Positions 36,721 to 48,752 of a stretch of DNA of 64,000 nt are shown in pieces. The notes under the pieces were generated by a model that was not told where the DNA came from, did not search any database, and saw only the letters and a program-made list of their open reading frames with translations. The translations under genes and the position numbers were made by a program. The DNA is from Jacaranda mimosifolia (Eukaryota > Streptophyta > Magnoliopsida > Lamiales > Bignoniaceae). The number at the start of each line of letters is the position of its first letter. The first letter of the stretch is position 1. The DNA is taken from NCBI GenBank assembly GCA_018894105.1, contig CM032117.1, positions 37,242,501 to 37,306,500 on the forward strand, given 5' to 3'.

Positions 36721-36955
36721 CAATCTAATTCTGGTGAGAATCACTAGAAAGACATAAAAGAGATCCTTAAATACTTAAGAAGAACTAAGAATTTATTTTT
36801 GATTTACGGTAGTGGAAAACTGAAACTTAAAGGATTTTCAAATTCTTTTTTCCAGTCCATAAAGATGACTTTAGATCCATATCAGGATTTATATTTTGCC
36901 TTAGGGGCAATGCAGTTAGTTGGAAAAGTTCCAAGCAAGATACCAACTTTTTAAG
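36721..36955 (+). pseudogene. copia RNase H start (element C), truncated
   Basis: The block after the reverse transcriptase keeps GNAVSWKSSKQDTN-like coding near 36908-36950 and then stops at the junction with the inverted LTR fragment, before the catalytic AEAEY region. Confidence 0.7.
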
Positions 36956-38284
36956 TTAATAAAATCAACTTAACTCATTAAGTTGACTTTGACTAATTAA
37001 AATTGCCACATGGCACCAATTTAATAATTTAACTCTTTAAATTATTTTGATTAATTTGATACTTAAATTAATCAAGCCATAGTGACCAATTAATAATTAG
37101 TCAATTGGCTCTCTCTCTCTCTCTCTCCCACCCAATAAACTTGATCACTTTAATTAGACGTTCTAGGATTTTGTGTTCAATCAAGTAAGAGTGTTCTAGG
37201 ATTTTGTGTTTGACCTTTTAAGTTCACTAATTAATTAGACGTGGACTCACAACTCTTTGTGATTTATTGAATATTGAATATTCCAATTAGTTTAAGGTCT
37301 TTTAAACTAATCACTCTATCAATTAATATCTATTAATTAACCCAATCTCTATAATTTATGTCTAGCACAAGCCTATGGAGGCCAACCAACTAGATGAATT
37401 AATTGAGGGGTGAACCATTACCGCTTATGATTATCGTACAAATATGGTCCTTCCACTTTCCTATCTCCCGAAAGAGGCCTAGGGCAAGATATTTACCGAC
37501 TCTCTTATAGCCTCAATAACTATGTATCTATTCTTAATGTTCAGTTCTTCATTGAGACCTCAAATTGGGAAAACTCTTTTTCCAAATTCCAATATCACCT
37601 TGCGCAAGAATTTCTTGGAATAGATCATCTTAGAATACATAAGAGTCTAGGAGATCAACTTGTTCTTCACTGAGGGGTGAAACAAATCCCATTTGGAACT
37701 CATCAACCTTCATACTTAGATAGCTTGTGCCCAACCTAAGCCCTGGGCGACCCACTACATGGTTGAAGCAAAATCAAAGTACAAGGACATAAATACAAGG
37801 TTACTATGGAACCTTAAGTCAAAGGACTAATTATATGTACTTTCGTAAGCTAGAAAACTTGTCACTGCCGACATGCCATTATGGCTACTTCATGGATTCT
37901 CTAAGCAGGCCTTCACTGAACTTGTTCTCTAACAAGCACCCATTAACATGCATCCATGTCTAGCATAGATTGCCCATGAAATGGGGCAATATCCAACTCC
38001 TTAGAATATACATCATTAGTGCAAGTCTATCCGAATCTTAGATGCCCTGTCTCATAAGATTCTTGACTTGGAATATTTAAAATCTTGACTCATGATCACC
38101 ATCATATGTGTGATCAAGTTCCGTAGTCTTGTATGATTTAAAGACTTTAACCAAATACATGTGAAGAAATCATAAATGCATAAGATGAAGATGACCATTT
38201 TATTGAATATCATTCAAACAAGACTGTTACATGGAGTTGTTCTTACATGACAACCTAATTAGCTTGCGGGGCACAATTCCAACA
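36956..38284 (-). mobile_element. copia LTR fragment, inverted relative to element C
   Basis: On the minus strand it begins with the LTR start TGTTGGAATTGTGCCCC (38284) and continues for about 1.33 kb into the U3 motif array at 36956-37090, where it is cut. It includes a (CT)n tract near 37108-37128. The TATA and 3' end are missing. Downstream of its start lies the plastid-derived segment. Confidence 0.8.
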
Positions 38285-39307
38285 AGCCTATTGTGAAAGC
38301 CTCCCATTGGGGGTTCACTATGCCAAAAGCGAGAGAAACCCTTTCCCTTTATTTCCTTTTTTCACCCCTATGTTGCCACATGGCCTGCGAACAAATTTAC
38401 CGCCATATGACTGATCGATAATTACTAGCAATTCCAGTTTCATGGAGGCATGTTGTAACCTATAATCCGAATGAAGGATGAGTTTTCGGGGTTTGCTCAC
38501 CCTCATTGGCAATCCTTTATCTCGGCTTTTGTAGCACGCATATCGCCCAGGCTATAATGGACATGATGACATGGCGTTATCCTTACCTATAGCACTACAT
38601 AAGTCGATACACACAGTGCCTAGTATCCATCATTTACGACTAGGACTACTGGGGTACCTAGGCCCTTTCATTCCCCTAGCTTTCGTCTCTCAATATCAGG
38701 GTTGGCCAAGTAGAATGCCTCCGCCATTAGTGTTATTTCTAATCTCTACCCATTTCACGACTCCACCAAAATTCTCTTTGCCCATATCATACTCCAGCTT
38801 AGTAGTTTTCACCATCTGTCCATGGTTGAGCCTTGGGATTTGACATCGAACTTAAAAAGCCACCTATATATGCTTTACACCCGATCATTCTGAATAACTC
38901 TTGCATCCTTTATCTTATCGCTGCTACTGGCACACAGTTAGCCAATGCTTATTCCCCAAATACCTTCATTAGTTCTTCTCCAAAAAGAGAAGTTCATGCC
39001 CTGTAAGCCTTATACCTCCACGTAGCACTGCTCTATTAGGCTTTCACCTATTGCAAAAAATTCCCCACTGTTGCCTCCCATAGGAGTTTGGGCCATATCT
39101 TAGTCCCAGTGTAGCTGATCATATCTTAGACTAGCTATTGATCATTGCCTTGGTAAGCTATTGCCTTATCAACTAGCTAATCAAATGCAAACCCCTCATT
39201 GGGTGGATTTCTCTTTTTGCTCTTCAATCTACAGGGTATTAGAAGTCATTTCCAACTGTTGTTTCCCTCCCAATGGTAGGTTCTTATGCATTACTAGTTT
39301 GTCTACC
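38285..39307 (-). pseudogene. rrn16: nuclear copy of plastid 16S rRNA gene (NUPT), decayed
   Basis: The minus strand of 38386-39300 reads as a chloroplast small-subunit rRNA gene. Landmarks on the plus (antisense) strand are ATTACTAGCAATTCCAG near 38427, GTAGCACGCATATCGCCCAG near 38533, TAGGACTACTGGGGTACCTA near 38642, GCTACTGGCACACAGTTAGC near 38925, and TTCCCCACTGTTGCCTCCCA near 39060. Most differences from the plastid gene are C to T or G to A. About 350 bp are missing at about 38590. The first 100 bp (38285-38385) match poorly. It is not a functional rRNA gene. The plastid gene fits better than mitochondrial rrn18 at the GCTCACCCTC block. Confidence 0.88.
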
Positions 39308-39376
39308 TGTAACACCCCAAACCGTGGGCATAAAATTTTCATTAGATTTTAATTAAATTAGAATATTAAAATTTTA

Positions 39377-39378
<2 letters not shown>

Positions 39379-39445
<67 letters not shown>
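39379..39445. repeat. (AAT)n microsatellite in gypsy 5' LTR
   Basis: About 20 AAT units lie 70 bp into the LTR. The same repeat is at the same place in the 3' LTR (58948-59039), longer there and preceded by an AAAT stretch. Confidence 0.95.
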
Positions 39446-39448
<3 letters not shown>

Positions 39449-39628
39449 TAAAAAATCAAATTGAGGCCATAGTAAATCGACTTAAATTGATTAGGGCCTT
39501 AGTGCGTTATTGGAAAATTTTAAGGACCAAAATTTAATGAAATTAGGACTTAATTGCAAAAATTAAGACTTGAGCAGGGATCAATGTGTGAATAAGAAAA
39601 GTTGGAGGAGTGAATTAGAAGTTTGGAG

Positions 39629-40645
39629 GCTAGTAGGAGTAGTACATAGTTTATTGTGCTTTATATTGATGACATTCTTCTCATTAGGAATGAGAGAGAA
39701 ATGTTAGAGCACTAAAGTATGGATATCTATATAATTCTCCACGAAGGATTTGGGAGAAGCATTTTTCGTATTAGGAATACGAATCTATAGAGGTAGATCG
39801 AAGAGGATATTGGGGATTTCCCAAACACCGTACATTGACAAGATATTAGAGAGGTTTAGTATGGAGATATCCAAAAAGGGATTTATTCATATAGGATATG
39901 GTCTTCGCCTTTCCAAGTCTATGTTCGCTAAGACTGACGATGAAAGAAAAACAATGTCCCATATACCTTATGTATCCGCTAAAGGGAGCATAATATATGC
40001 CGTTCAATGTACAAGGCTGGATGTAGCACACACTCTAAGTGTTACAAGCCGCTTTCAATCCGACCCTGGTGAATGTCACTAGAAAGCCGTTAAAGTAATC
40101 CTTAAGTACTTAAAAGAACTAAGGATTTGTTTTTGGTGTACGGCAATAGAGAATTGAAACTCGAGCGATTTTAAAATTCTAATTTCCAATCCAATATAGA
40201 TGACATAAAATCCACTTTAAGATTTATATTTTGCGTTAATAGCGGCGTAGTGAGTTGAAAGAGTTCTAAACAAGACACCACGACTGATTCTACTGCTAAG
40301 GCAAAATATATTGCGGCTTCAGAAGCTACAAAGGAAGGTGTTTGGATGGAAAACTTCATCCAAGAGTTAGATGTAGTGCCTAGCATTGCTGAGCCCATAG
40401 TTATTTTTTGTGACAACAACAGAGCGGTTGCATAAGCGAAAGAGTCAAGACCTCATCAGTGATCCAAGCATATTTTGAGGCATTATTATTTGATCTATGA
40501 AATCATTGATAGAGGTGACATTCGAGTGGAGAAGGTAGTCTCAAAAGAGAATATAGCAAATCTACTAACTAAACCCCTAACGAAAAAGGTCTTTCAAGGA
40601 CATCTTGAGAAGATGGGTCTTAAAACTATGGGGAATTGGCTTTAG
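39629..40645 (+). pseudogene. copia reverse transcriptase end and RNase H (element D)
   Basis: The polymerase active site is kept as FYIDDILLI near 39664, the only copy in this window with an intact YxDD box. An open stretch at 39750-40082 covers VLGIRIYRGRSKR through IIYAVQCTRLDVAHTLS, normal for the end of the reverse transcriptase. RNase H follows in other frames: TDSTAKAKYIAASEATKEG near 40285-40340 shows the catalytic Glu of the usual AEAEY changed to Lys. Later blocks include PIVIFCDNNRAVA near 40395 and a DPLTK-like LLTKPLTKK near 40565. At least three frame changes or stops occur. Confidence 0.8.
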
Positions 40646-40659
40646 GGCAATTGGAATAT

Positions 40660-42901
40660 TGTTGGAATAATGCCCTGCAACTAATTAGATTGACATGTAA
40701 ACTATTTCACTTATGATACAATCTTAATTGAATGATATTCATATTAAATGGCCATCTTCATCTTATGCTTATTTTACTTTATTAGCATTTGGTTGAAGCC
40801 CTTAGATCACACAAGACTACGAGACTTGGTCATGCATTGGGTGGTAAACATGAAATAAGTCTTACATGGTCATGATCTTAAAATATTTCAAGCCATAGAA
40901 TCTTATGAGACAATGCATGTAAGATTCAGATAAATTTGCACTAACAATACACAAATTTAAGGAGTGGGATATTGCTCCGTTTCATGAGCAATCCATGTTA
41001 GACATAGGTGCATGTTAGTGGGTACTTGTTAGAGAACAAGTTCGCTAAAGACCTACCCGGAGAATCCACTAGATAGCCGAAGTGGCAAGTCAGTAGTGGC
41101 AAGTTCTCTAGCTTATGCTAGTGCATATAATTAATCCTTGGACCTAGGGATCATGATAACCTTATGTTTGGGTCTTTATACATTGACTCTTCCTTGACCA
41201 CTTAGTGGGTCTTCTGGGTTGAGATTGGGTATGAGCTATTTAGACATAAAGGTTTCTAAGATCCAAGATGTGGTCCATCTCCTCATCATAGTGAAAGGTG
41301 AGTGCATCTCTTATGTATTCTATAAGGTTGATTCCAAAAATTCTTGGCCAAGGTAGTATGATAATTTGAAAAAGGGGTTTTTCAAAGATGAGGTCATAAA
41401 AAGGAATCGAACATTGGGAATAGAAACATAGTTATCGAGTCTATTGGGGAGCCAACAAATATCTTTCCCTAAGCCTCTTTTGGGAGATAGGAAATGGAAA
41501 AACCATATTTGCATGGCAAGCGTAGATGTAGAATGGTACACCAAGAGCATATTCATTTAGACCAATTGGTTGGGCTCCATGGCCTTGAGGCTAGGCATCG
41601 ACCATGGAGATTGGGTGCACTTCAATTAATAAAGATTAATTGAAAGAGTTATTTGTTAAAGGAGTTTAAACTAATGTGAATATTTATATATTCAATATAT
41701 CACAAGAGTTTTGAGCCCATGTCCAATAAACGGGATAACCTAATAGGTCACACACAAAAGTTTAAAGGAAGGTCTATTTGATAGGAGGAATTTTCTAAGG
41801 AGTTAGAAACTTTGCCTTTTTATGGAGAAATCGGTTGACTAAATTTTTGATTATTTTGGCTTGATTAATTTAATTGTTAAATTAATCAAAATAATTTAAG
41901 GAGTTAAATTAGACCAATTAAATTAAGAAGTTAATAATTGGTGCCATATGACTATTAATTAGTCAACTTAACTTAAAAAGTTAAGTTGACACTTTCTAGC
42001 TTAAAGAGTTAAGTTAGATGACTTAAAGAGTTAAGTCAATTTAATTAATTAAATTATGGAGTTGATTTAATTAATATGAGAATTTTAATTTGGAGGAAAA
42101 TTCAAATGAAGAAGTTTATTTGAGTTTAATTTGGAATTAATTTGAAAGACATTTAATGAGATGAAATATAGAGTCAAATTAAATCTAAATGCAAGTGAAA
42201 TTCACATTTCACATGCAAGTGGATTGCCAAGTTGGCAAACCACCTCATGGAGGGTGTGATGCCAACTAGCATCACACCTCCCACTCTATATAAAGAGTGA
42301 GGTGGCCGGCCATTTACAAGATTAGCAACGAAGTTGCTAAATTCCATTTTCCCTAAAAAAAAAAGTGTAGTCTACTCATGTGTTGAAGTTTCACACAATT
42401 CTCACCATTTCTCTCCACATTTTTGGCCCTCCCTCTATTCTTATACCTCTAGTACTCTATCCAATTGGAGGTTAATTGGATCTCTCCTTGGTGTGTGTGG
42501 ATCATAGCATTAAAGGCTTCACACTTGGGGAGCTTTGCTCTTGAAGATCCACTGTGATGTGGAAACTAGAGGCTGATTTGGAGGCTTTTCCGTGCTTGGA
42601 TTTGGCTACAATTTTAACTGGATATTCTCAAGTATGTTGAGTAGATATTTGCAAATTTTCAGCCTATTTGGAGTTGATTTGCTTGGTCAATTGTTGGCGT
42701 TTCCCTGCTATGCGCGGATTGACAATTTTGAAGAGTTCATTGTTGTCATCCACATCTTCCTTGGATTAAGCGTTCAAGGTTAGTTTTCTGTCATTAAATC
42801 CATTTTAATTGCATGATTAGATCCTTCAATTTAGATTAGACAAGTTTTATTTAGCCTACTTTTTGGTTTTATAATTGGATCCTTGGGCTACTATTGCTTC
42901 A
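40660..42901 (+). repeat. 3' LTR of copia element D
   Basis: This is a complete LTR of 2242 bp. Six TTAARRAGTTAA-type motifs lie at about 41893-42065, followed by the TATA box at 42287. The open frame at 42592-42783 lies in the transcribed part and has no recognisable domain. Confidence 0.85.
42287..42295 (+). promoter_or_regulatory. LTR TATA box (element D)
   Basis: TATATAAAG lies about 220 bp after the last U3 motif and matches a plant TATA box well. Homologous sites in copy E have grown or decayed (48709, 54883, 56592). Confidence 0.65.
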
Positions 42902-45824
42902 GTAGGAAGTCAAAAATAATAATAATGAAGTCAGTTTGTGAAACAATAATGAAATTTAGGAATGAAATATTAGCCTAGAATTTATGTAGCTAACCTAAAT
43001 TCGATAATTAGAGACTAATTATTAGATAATTAAGTTAATCAATACATTTAGGAAGTCAGTTTATGAAACAATAATGAAATTTACTCGTATGGAGAGATAT
43101 ATTAAATTCGTGGATAGATGTTAAATTAGTTAGCTATGGATAAGAATGATAAGAATGGAATATTTTAATGATAAGAATGGAATATTAGCCTAGAATTGAT
43201 AATAAGTATAATTACTTTGGACAAAACCAAATTAAGATGTCTGAGAAATCTCATTAATTAAGTTTTGTTTTTAACTTAATGTAAAATAGGATTGAACCTA
43301 GATGAGTTCATGAACTCAATATTTTGACCGATAAAGGGAAGATTAATTCTAGAAATTGAGCTAAGGTATCTACTAAAATATATAACAAATCTTGAATCAG
43401 TGTATGTTAACTGGTTTAAACTTAATTAGTCTAAGAAGGTATGATAATATTTAACTTATATGAATTAAACTTATTAGGAAATAAGACCTATAACTACCAT
43501 TTCATATGATTGAGCAAGATAATTTGAATAACCATATTAGAACAAACTTCTCTAAAATAAGTCATGCATATTTAAGTTAGCAAAATATTCTAAATTAACT
43601 TATAAATAAGACTGTAGTTAAGTAAAGCAAGTTCTAGTTGGGAGTATAGTTAAGAATTATGGGGGAAGGATAAAACTTACAAGTCTATTGAGTATAGCTT
43701 CATAGATTAGAAAATAAAGTCGATATTATCCTAGTCTTTCTTACATGGTATTTTAGGATAACTAAGTAATGAACGAATTAGGCTATTGAGCTCACCAGAG
43801 AAGCTCGACAACTCAGTACCGCCAGGTAAGGTTATCACCCCTTTTATTGCTAGGAAAAGATCATCTCTGCATCCTTGATTCTTGACTTATGTGCACGTGT
43901 TTTACCTGTTTAAAATTGTCCTCATGCTCAAGACCTTCCATTGTGTTTGTGAATAACTATCCCCTGTGCCCCTTAGCCTTGCCGGTTGATCCCATATCTA
44001 TTATTTATTTTTTAATTGGGATACCATTGATATGGTCTTTCCGACCGCTTATCTGCTTATTTTTCTTGAGATCAGTATTCTACTTTGCTTAACAATGACT
44101 TATCTTCAAACTCACACGTGAAATTCTAAATGTTAGGTGAATATTTTATATCACTTTTTCGATAAGGATCATTTTCTGAGTCTTGGCTTTGAAGTAAGGT
44201 CTTTCTGAAATGTATTACTTGAGATATCAAGTGTGTTGATATTTTTCACTTTAACTAAACTTGAAAATCATTTATTTGAACTATAAAACCTTTAAAACCT
44301 CAAAAGTTTTAAAGTAAGATTTAACTAATTTATTTTGAGGTAATCGCCATATTTTATAATGGGGCTTGCGAGGTAGTCTTGCTGATTAGCCATTCTTGAT
44401 TCATACTAAATATAAGGTCATCATGTTGACTAGTCAATACTATTTTTTTATTTGGCTTCTTTAAATTCCTATAAAGTTCTTTTTAAAAGTTATTTTGCTT
44501 TATATAGCGATTGTAGCTTGTTCTGTGTTGGCCGTTGGGACTCTCGTATATATATATATCATATCATCTTACCCTTAGGGATGCCCTTGGGGAATTTTTG
44601 GCCCATAGGACTAGTTGACAAGACGAGCGGGACGATCAGGACGGCATTGGGCCGTTGGTGGCTGGTCTACCAACTAGAAACCCAATTTGTGATCTTGACT
44701 TTGAGATAGTTGGAGGTTGGCTATGCTTGAGGCTCAATAGGTAAGGGATTGGTCCTACCGATTCGTATTACAAGGTTTGGCGAGTTGGCCGCTCGTCGAG
44801 GCGATATAAGGTAGCATTACATAGATTTTTGGAGTCATAAGGTTGGTAAACATTCCACAGTTGATTTTATGAAATGTTTTAACCCAACATATTTTACACA
44901 TTTGATTAGACTCTAAAATTTTGAAGGTTAAGTCTCCTTTAAAATAGTTTTGTACACTTGATTATTTTAAAACTGGTACTGTCTCTAAGTTTTGAAATAT
45001 AAGATTTTCTATGAAATTCATTTAAACTTGAGATACCGCTTCATTGATATGGGACGGCGTTGAATCAGCTCAATATCTGTTGTACAAGAAATGCTAGTTT
45101 TTGGTCCTATTTTGTGAATTTCGTAAAATCTTTCAATTCCCTAATATCCTAGTATTTTAGCCTATGCTTTTAGATATCCGTATTCAGAATGAATGCCCTT
45201 CTTAAATATGTATATTGTATTCTATTTTGCCTGATTCTTCCCATACATTTAAATGCTTGCCTTACTGAGTTATTTTGACTCACCAATTTCATGTTGTTCT
45301 TTCTATTCCTTGCCTAGATTGAAGAAATAGAAGGCACTATGAGCTTGGACAACCTTTTGCATTGTGAATACTTGTACTATGATGCGATATATTGTGTTTA
45401 TAATGCAAAGACGGCATTGGTCAGCAAGTTAATGTCCTTTTCTATCGTAAAATGTAATAGGCTAGAGTTCCTAACAAATGATATTATGTATTAGTTAAAT
45501 CATGAGCCTTTAAGCAATGGTGATCTGTTATGAGGACTCGGGTTCTACTTGTTGTTTTCAGCATAACTAGCGTTGAATTTTGAGTTGCTTTTCATCTTAG
45601 GTTGTGGGAGATTCATTTGAACTTTAAGGTTATGGAAATCATGTAAAGTTCTAATTTTAGGATTCGATTGGAGCATTATTGGTTTCGCATTGTTATGGAA
45701 TTACTAAAGATGACAATTTATTTTTTTTGAGGTGCACATTTTGTTTTTTTAAAAATTCTAGGAATTCGATCGGAGTAGCACTTCTATTCAAAGCAAGCAC
45801 CTCCTAGATAAGGTACTACAAAAG

Positions 45825-45836
45825 TAGTATCAAAGC
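45825..45836 (+). other. gypsy primer-binding site (element M)
   Basis: TAGTATCAAAGC stands four bases after the LTR end. It differs from TGGTATCAGAGC at two positions, both transitions. Confidence 0.65.
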
Positions 45837-46598
45837 TTGGGTTTGGAAAACCTGAGCTATACTGGGACAGGACCCTCGGAATATGGGATTCTAGATTAAT
45901 GGAGATTAAGTTTAACTTGAGAATTTTGTTAGGATGTGAACTTTTGGGATACTACATGATATCAAAAATAAAGGACTGGTACTAGGATGGCTGGCCAGTA
46001 GATAGTCAGTTACTTTAAGGTATCACACACATGACCTTACTATTGTTAGTAGGATAATATCTTTGGGATTACGTTGTTGTGCAAGTACTTTTGTGATAAT
46101 AGAACTTGGAAATTTAAAGGTTGTAGATAATAAAGCATTTTGTATCATATGGGATCTAGAGATAGATGATGAGGTTAATTCGAAACTACTATTGTGATAA
46201 TAAAAATGATCTGTTTGATTACACGATTGTATTTGAGAGGTAAATAAGCAAATATTTCCCTAAGGGGATCATTTAAGATGATTAATGGATTATGTGTATA
46301 TGTATGATTGAGATTCAAATATTTGATGCAATTAGTTTATTGATAGAAAAAGAGAGTATTAGTATGATTATAAGATGACAATGGATAAAGTAGGAAAGAT
46401 CGCTCGTGAAAAATGAGGCTTTTAGAAATCATATTATAAGTTCGAAGAAGAAGGGAATAATATTTTCATGGAAATAATAGGTAAAATTGATTAGTACCCT
46501 AGAGATAATCAGTCGTGCCTTAATTAGTAAGAAAATTTTTAGAATCCAACACTATGGGACATATAGAATACTTAAAGTACGTAGTTATATGTACTCAA
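45837..46598 (+). other. gypsy leader of element M, first part
   Basis: This is non-coding sequence between the PBS and the copia insertion. It starts with GGTTTGGAAAACCTGAGC, comparable to TAGGTTTGTCGATGACCTAG after the PBS at 13777. The target copy CTCAA (46594-46598) of copia E is at its end. Confidence 0.6.
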
Positions 46599-47137
46599 TA
46601 TTGGAATAGTGCCCGGCAAGCCAATAAGATTGACCTTGTAAAGTTATTTTCTTGTAAAACAATCTTGATTGAATGATATTCTTTATATGGTCATCTTCAT
46701 CTTATGCTCTTTATTTCTTCACTTGCATTTGGATGAAGCCCTTAGATCACTCATGACTACGGGACTTGGTTCGATGATCATAGAATAAGTCTTACATGGT
46801 CCTGATCTTAAATCTTCCAAGTCATAGGATCTTATGAGACAGGGCATCTAAGATCTAGATAGACTTGCATTAACGATGCATAAATCCAAGATTTGGATAT
46901 TACTCCGCTCTATGAGCAACCATATGAGATATGGGTACATGTTAGTAGGTGCTTGTTAGAGAACAAGGCACTGAAAACCTACCAAAGAATCCACTAGACA
47001 GCCGGAGTCGTAACTCGTTAGTGGCAAGTTCTCTAGCTTGCACTAGTGCATATTATTAGTTCTCTGACCTAAGGATCCATGGTAACCTTGTGTTTGGTCC
47101 TCATGCTTTGACTCTTCCTTGACCACTTAGCAAGTTT

Positions 47138-48707
47138 TGTTGGAATAGTGCCCGGCAAGCCAATAGGATTGGCCTTGTAAAGCTACTTTCTTGTATAACA
47201 ATTCTGATTGAATGATATTCTTTATATGACCATCTTCATTTTATACTCTTCATTCCTTCACTCGCATTTGGATGAAGCCCTTAGATCACTCATGACTACG
47301 AGACTTGGTTCGATGACCATGGAATAAGTCTTAGTGATCTTAAATCTTCCAAGTCATAGGATCTTATGAGACAGGGCATCTAAGATCCGAATAGACTTGA
47401 GCTAACGATGCATAAATCTAAGAGTTGGATACTGCTCCATTCCATGAGCAATCATATGAGATATTGGTGCATGTTAGTGGGTGCTTGTTAGAGACCAAGG
47501 CACTAAAGATCCACCGGAGAATCCACTAAATAGCGAATGTGGCAAGTCTGTAATGGCAAGTTCTCCAACTTGCATTAGTGCATATTATTAGTCCTCTAAC
47601 CTGAGGATCCATGGTAACCTTGTGTCTGGTCCGAATGCTTTAAATTTTCCTAGACTACTTAATGGGCCTTTCGGGTTGAGGTTGGGAATGAGCTACTTGG
47701 CATAGAGATTTGTGAGATCTAAGATGGAATTTGACTCCTCACTTTTATAAAAGATGAGTACATCTCCTTTGTATTTTATAATGATCGATTTTAAGAAATC
47801 CTTGTGCAAGGTGGTATGACAATTTGGAAAAGGATTTTTCCAAAGGTGATGTCATACAAAGGAATCGAACATTGAGGATAGAGACATAGTATCGAAGTTA
47901 TTAAGGAGCCAACAAATATCATGCCCTAAGCCTCTTGCAGGAGATAGGAGAAGAAAGGACCGTATTTGCATGCCAAGCGTATAGCTATGATGGTTCTCCA
48001 AAAGCATTCATTTCAACCAATTAATTAGGCTCCATAGGGTTGAGGTTGGACATTAACCATAGCGATTGGGTACTCTTCAATTAATGAGATTAATTGAATT
48101 GAGTTAATTAGTTTAAAACTTGTTTTAAACTAAAATGAATATATGATATTCAAAAGTCACAAGGAGTTGTGAGCTCGTGTCCAACGAATGGTAGAACCTA
48201 TTGGGTCACACACAAAAGATAATTAACCTCCTAGTTGATAGAGCAATTTTCTAAGAGTTAGAGAATCACTCCAAGGTGACCTATTTTGAGGTGCCAATTT
48301 AAAGGTCAAATTTTGGCTTGATTAATTTAAGTGCTAAATTAATCAACCAATTTAAAGAGTTAAATTAGACAAATAATTAAGGAGTTAATTATTTGGTGCC
48401 AAGTGATAATCAATTGGCCAAGTTAATTTAAGGAGTTAAATTAACCAAATTGAGTTTAAGAGCTAAGCTTGTTTGACTTAAGAGCTAAGTCAAAGGTTGA
48501 TTAATTAAATTAAAGTGTTTAATTTAATTAATGAGAAGAATACATTTTGGAGGAAAAATTCAAATGAAAGGTTCATTTGAATTTAGCATCTTAATTAATT
48601 TGAAATTAGATTTTAAATGTAATTAAAATGAGATTTGAATTCAAATTTGCTACCTTGGCACCCCACTTGGTACCCCCCCCCCCATGGAAGGTACACCATC
48701 GAACATC

Positions 48708-48752
<45 letters not shown>

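Larger units (their letters stand above)
32813..36955 (+). mobile_element. Ty1/copia element C, internal region only, no LTR on either side
   Basis: A plus-strand copia body begins abruptly in the leader next to the tandem array. It proceeds through gag, protease, integrase, reverse transcriptase and the start of RNase H, and stops at 36955 where an inverted LTR fragment begins. A small hAT-like element (35341-35907) lies inside the reverse transcriptase. The leader end and gag align with 51170-51780 of copy E. Confidence 0.83.
39629..42901 (+). mobile_element. Ty1/copia element D, 5'-truncated, with 3' LTR
   Basis: The copy begins in the middle of the reverse transcriptase (GCTAGTAGGAGTAGT, as in copy F), directly after gypsy LTR sequence. 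It continues through RNase H, a PPT-like GGGCAATTGGAATAT and a full LTR 40660-42901 (2242 bp, TGTTGGAATAATG to ...ACTATTGCTTCA). The missing 5' part means no target duplication can be tested. Confidence 0.83.
39308..45820 (+). repeat. 5' LTR of gypsy element M (interrupted)
   Basis: LTR sequence is at 39308-39628 and 42902-45820. It starts TGTAACACCCC and ends ...AAGGTACTACA before the PBS. Roughly 0.6 kb appears missing where copia D sits, judged against the 3' LTR, whose GTAGGAAGC block at 59818 resembles GTAGGAAGTC at 42902. The region 44600-44830 aligns with 12720-12900 and 31905-32100 of the other gypsy LTRs. Splice-like signals are at 43827 and 45317, and a hairpin is at 45266-45282. 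Confidence 0.75.

Noticed and set aside
38285..39307. Functional rRNA gene
   Set aside because: A 350-bp internal loss and many transitions in conserved helices show a dead copy.
47125..47140. Polypurine tract before the LTR at 47138 (AGCAAGTTT resembles GGCAAGTGGAAAAT)
   Set aside because: The bases belong to outer LTR sequence (CCACTTAG...), and a PBS follows the LTR, so 47138-49354 is a 5' LTR. The flank AGTTT could be a decayed GGCCT target copy (53817) by three transitions, but that is too weak to claim.
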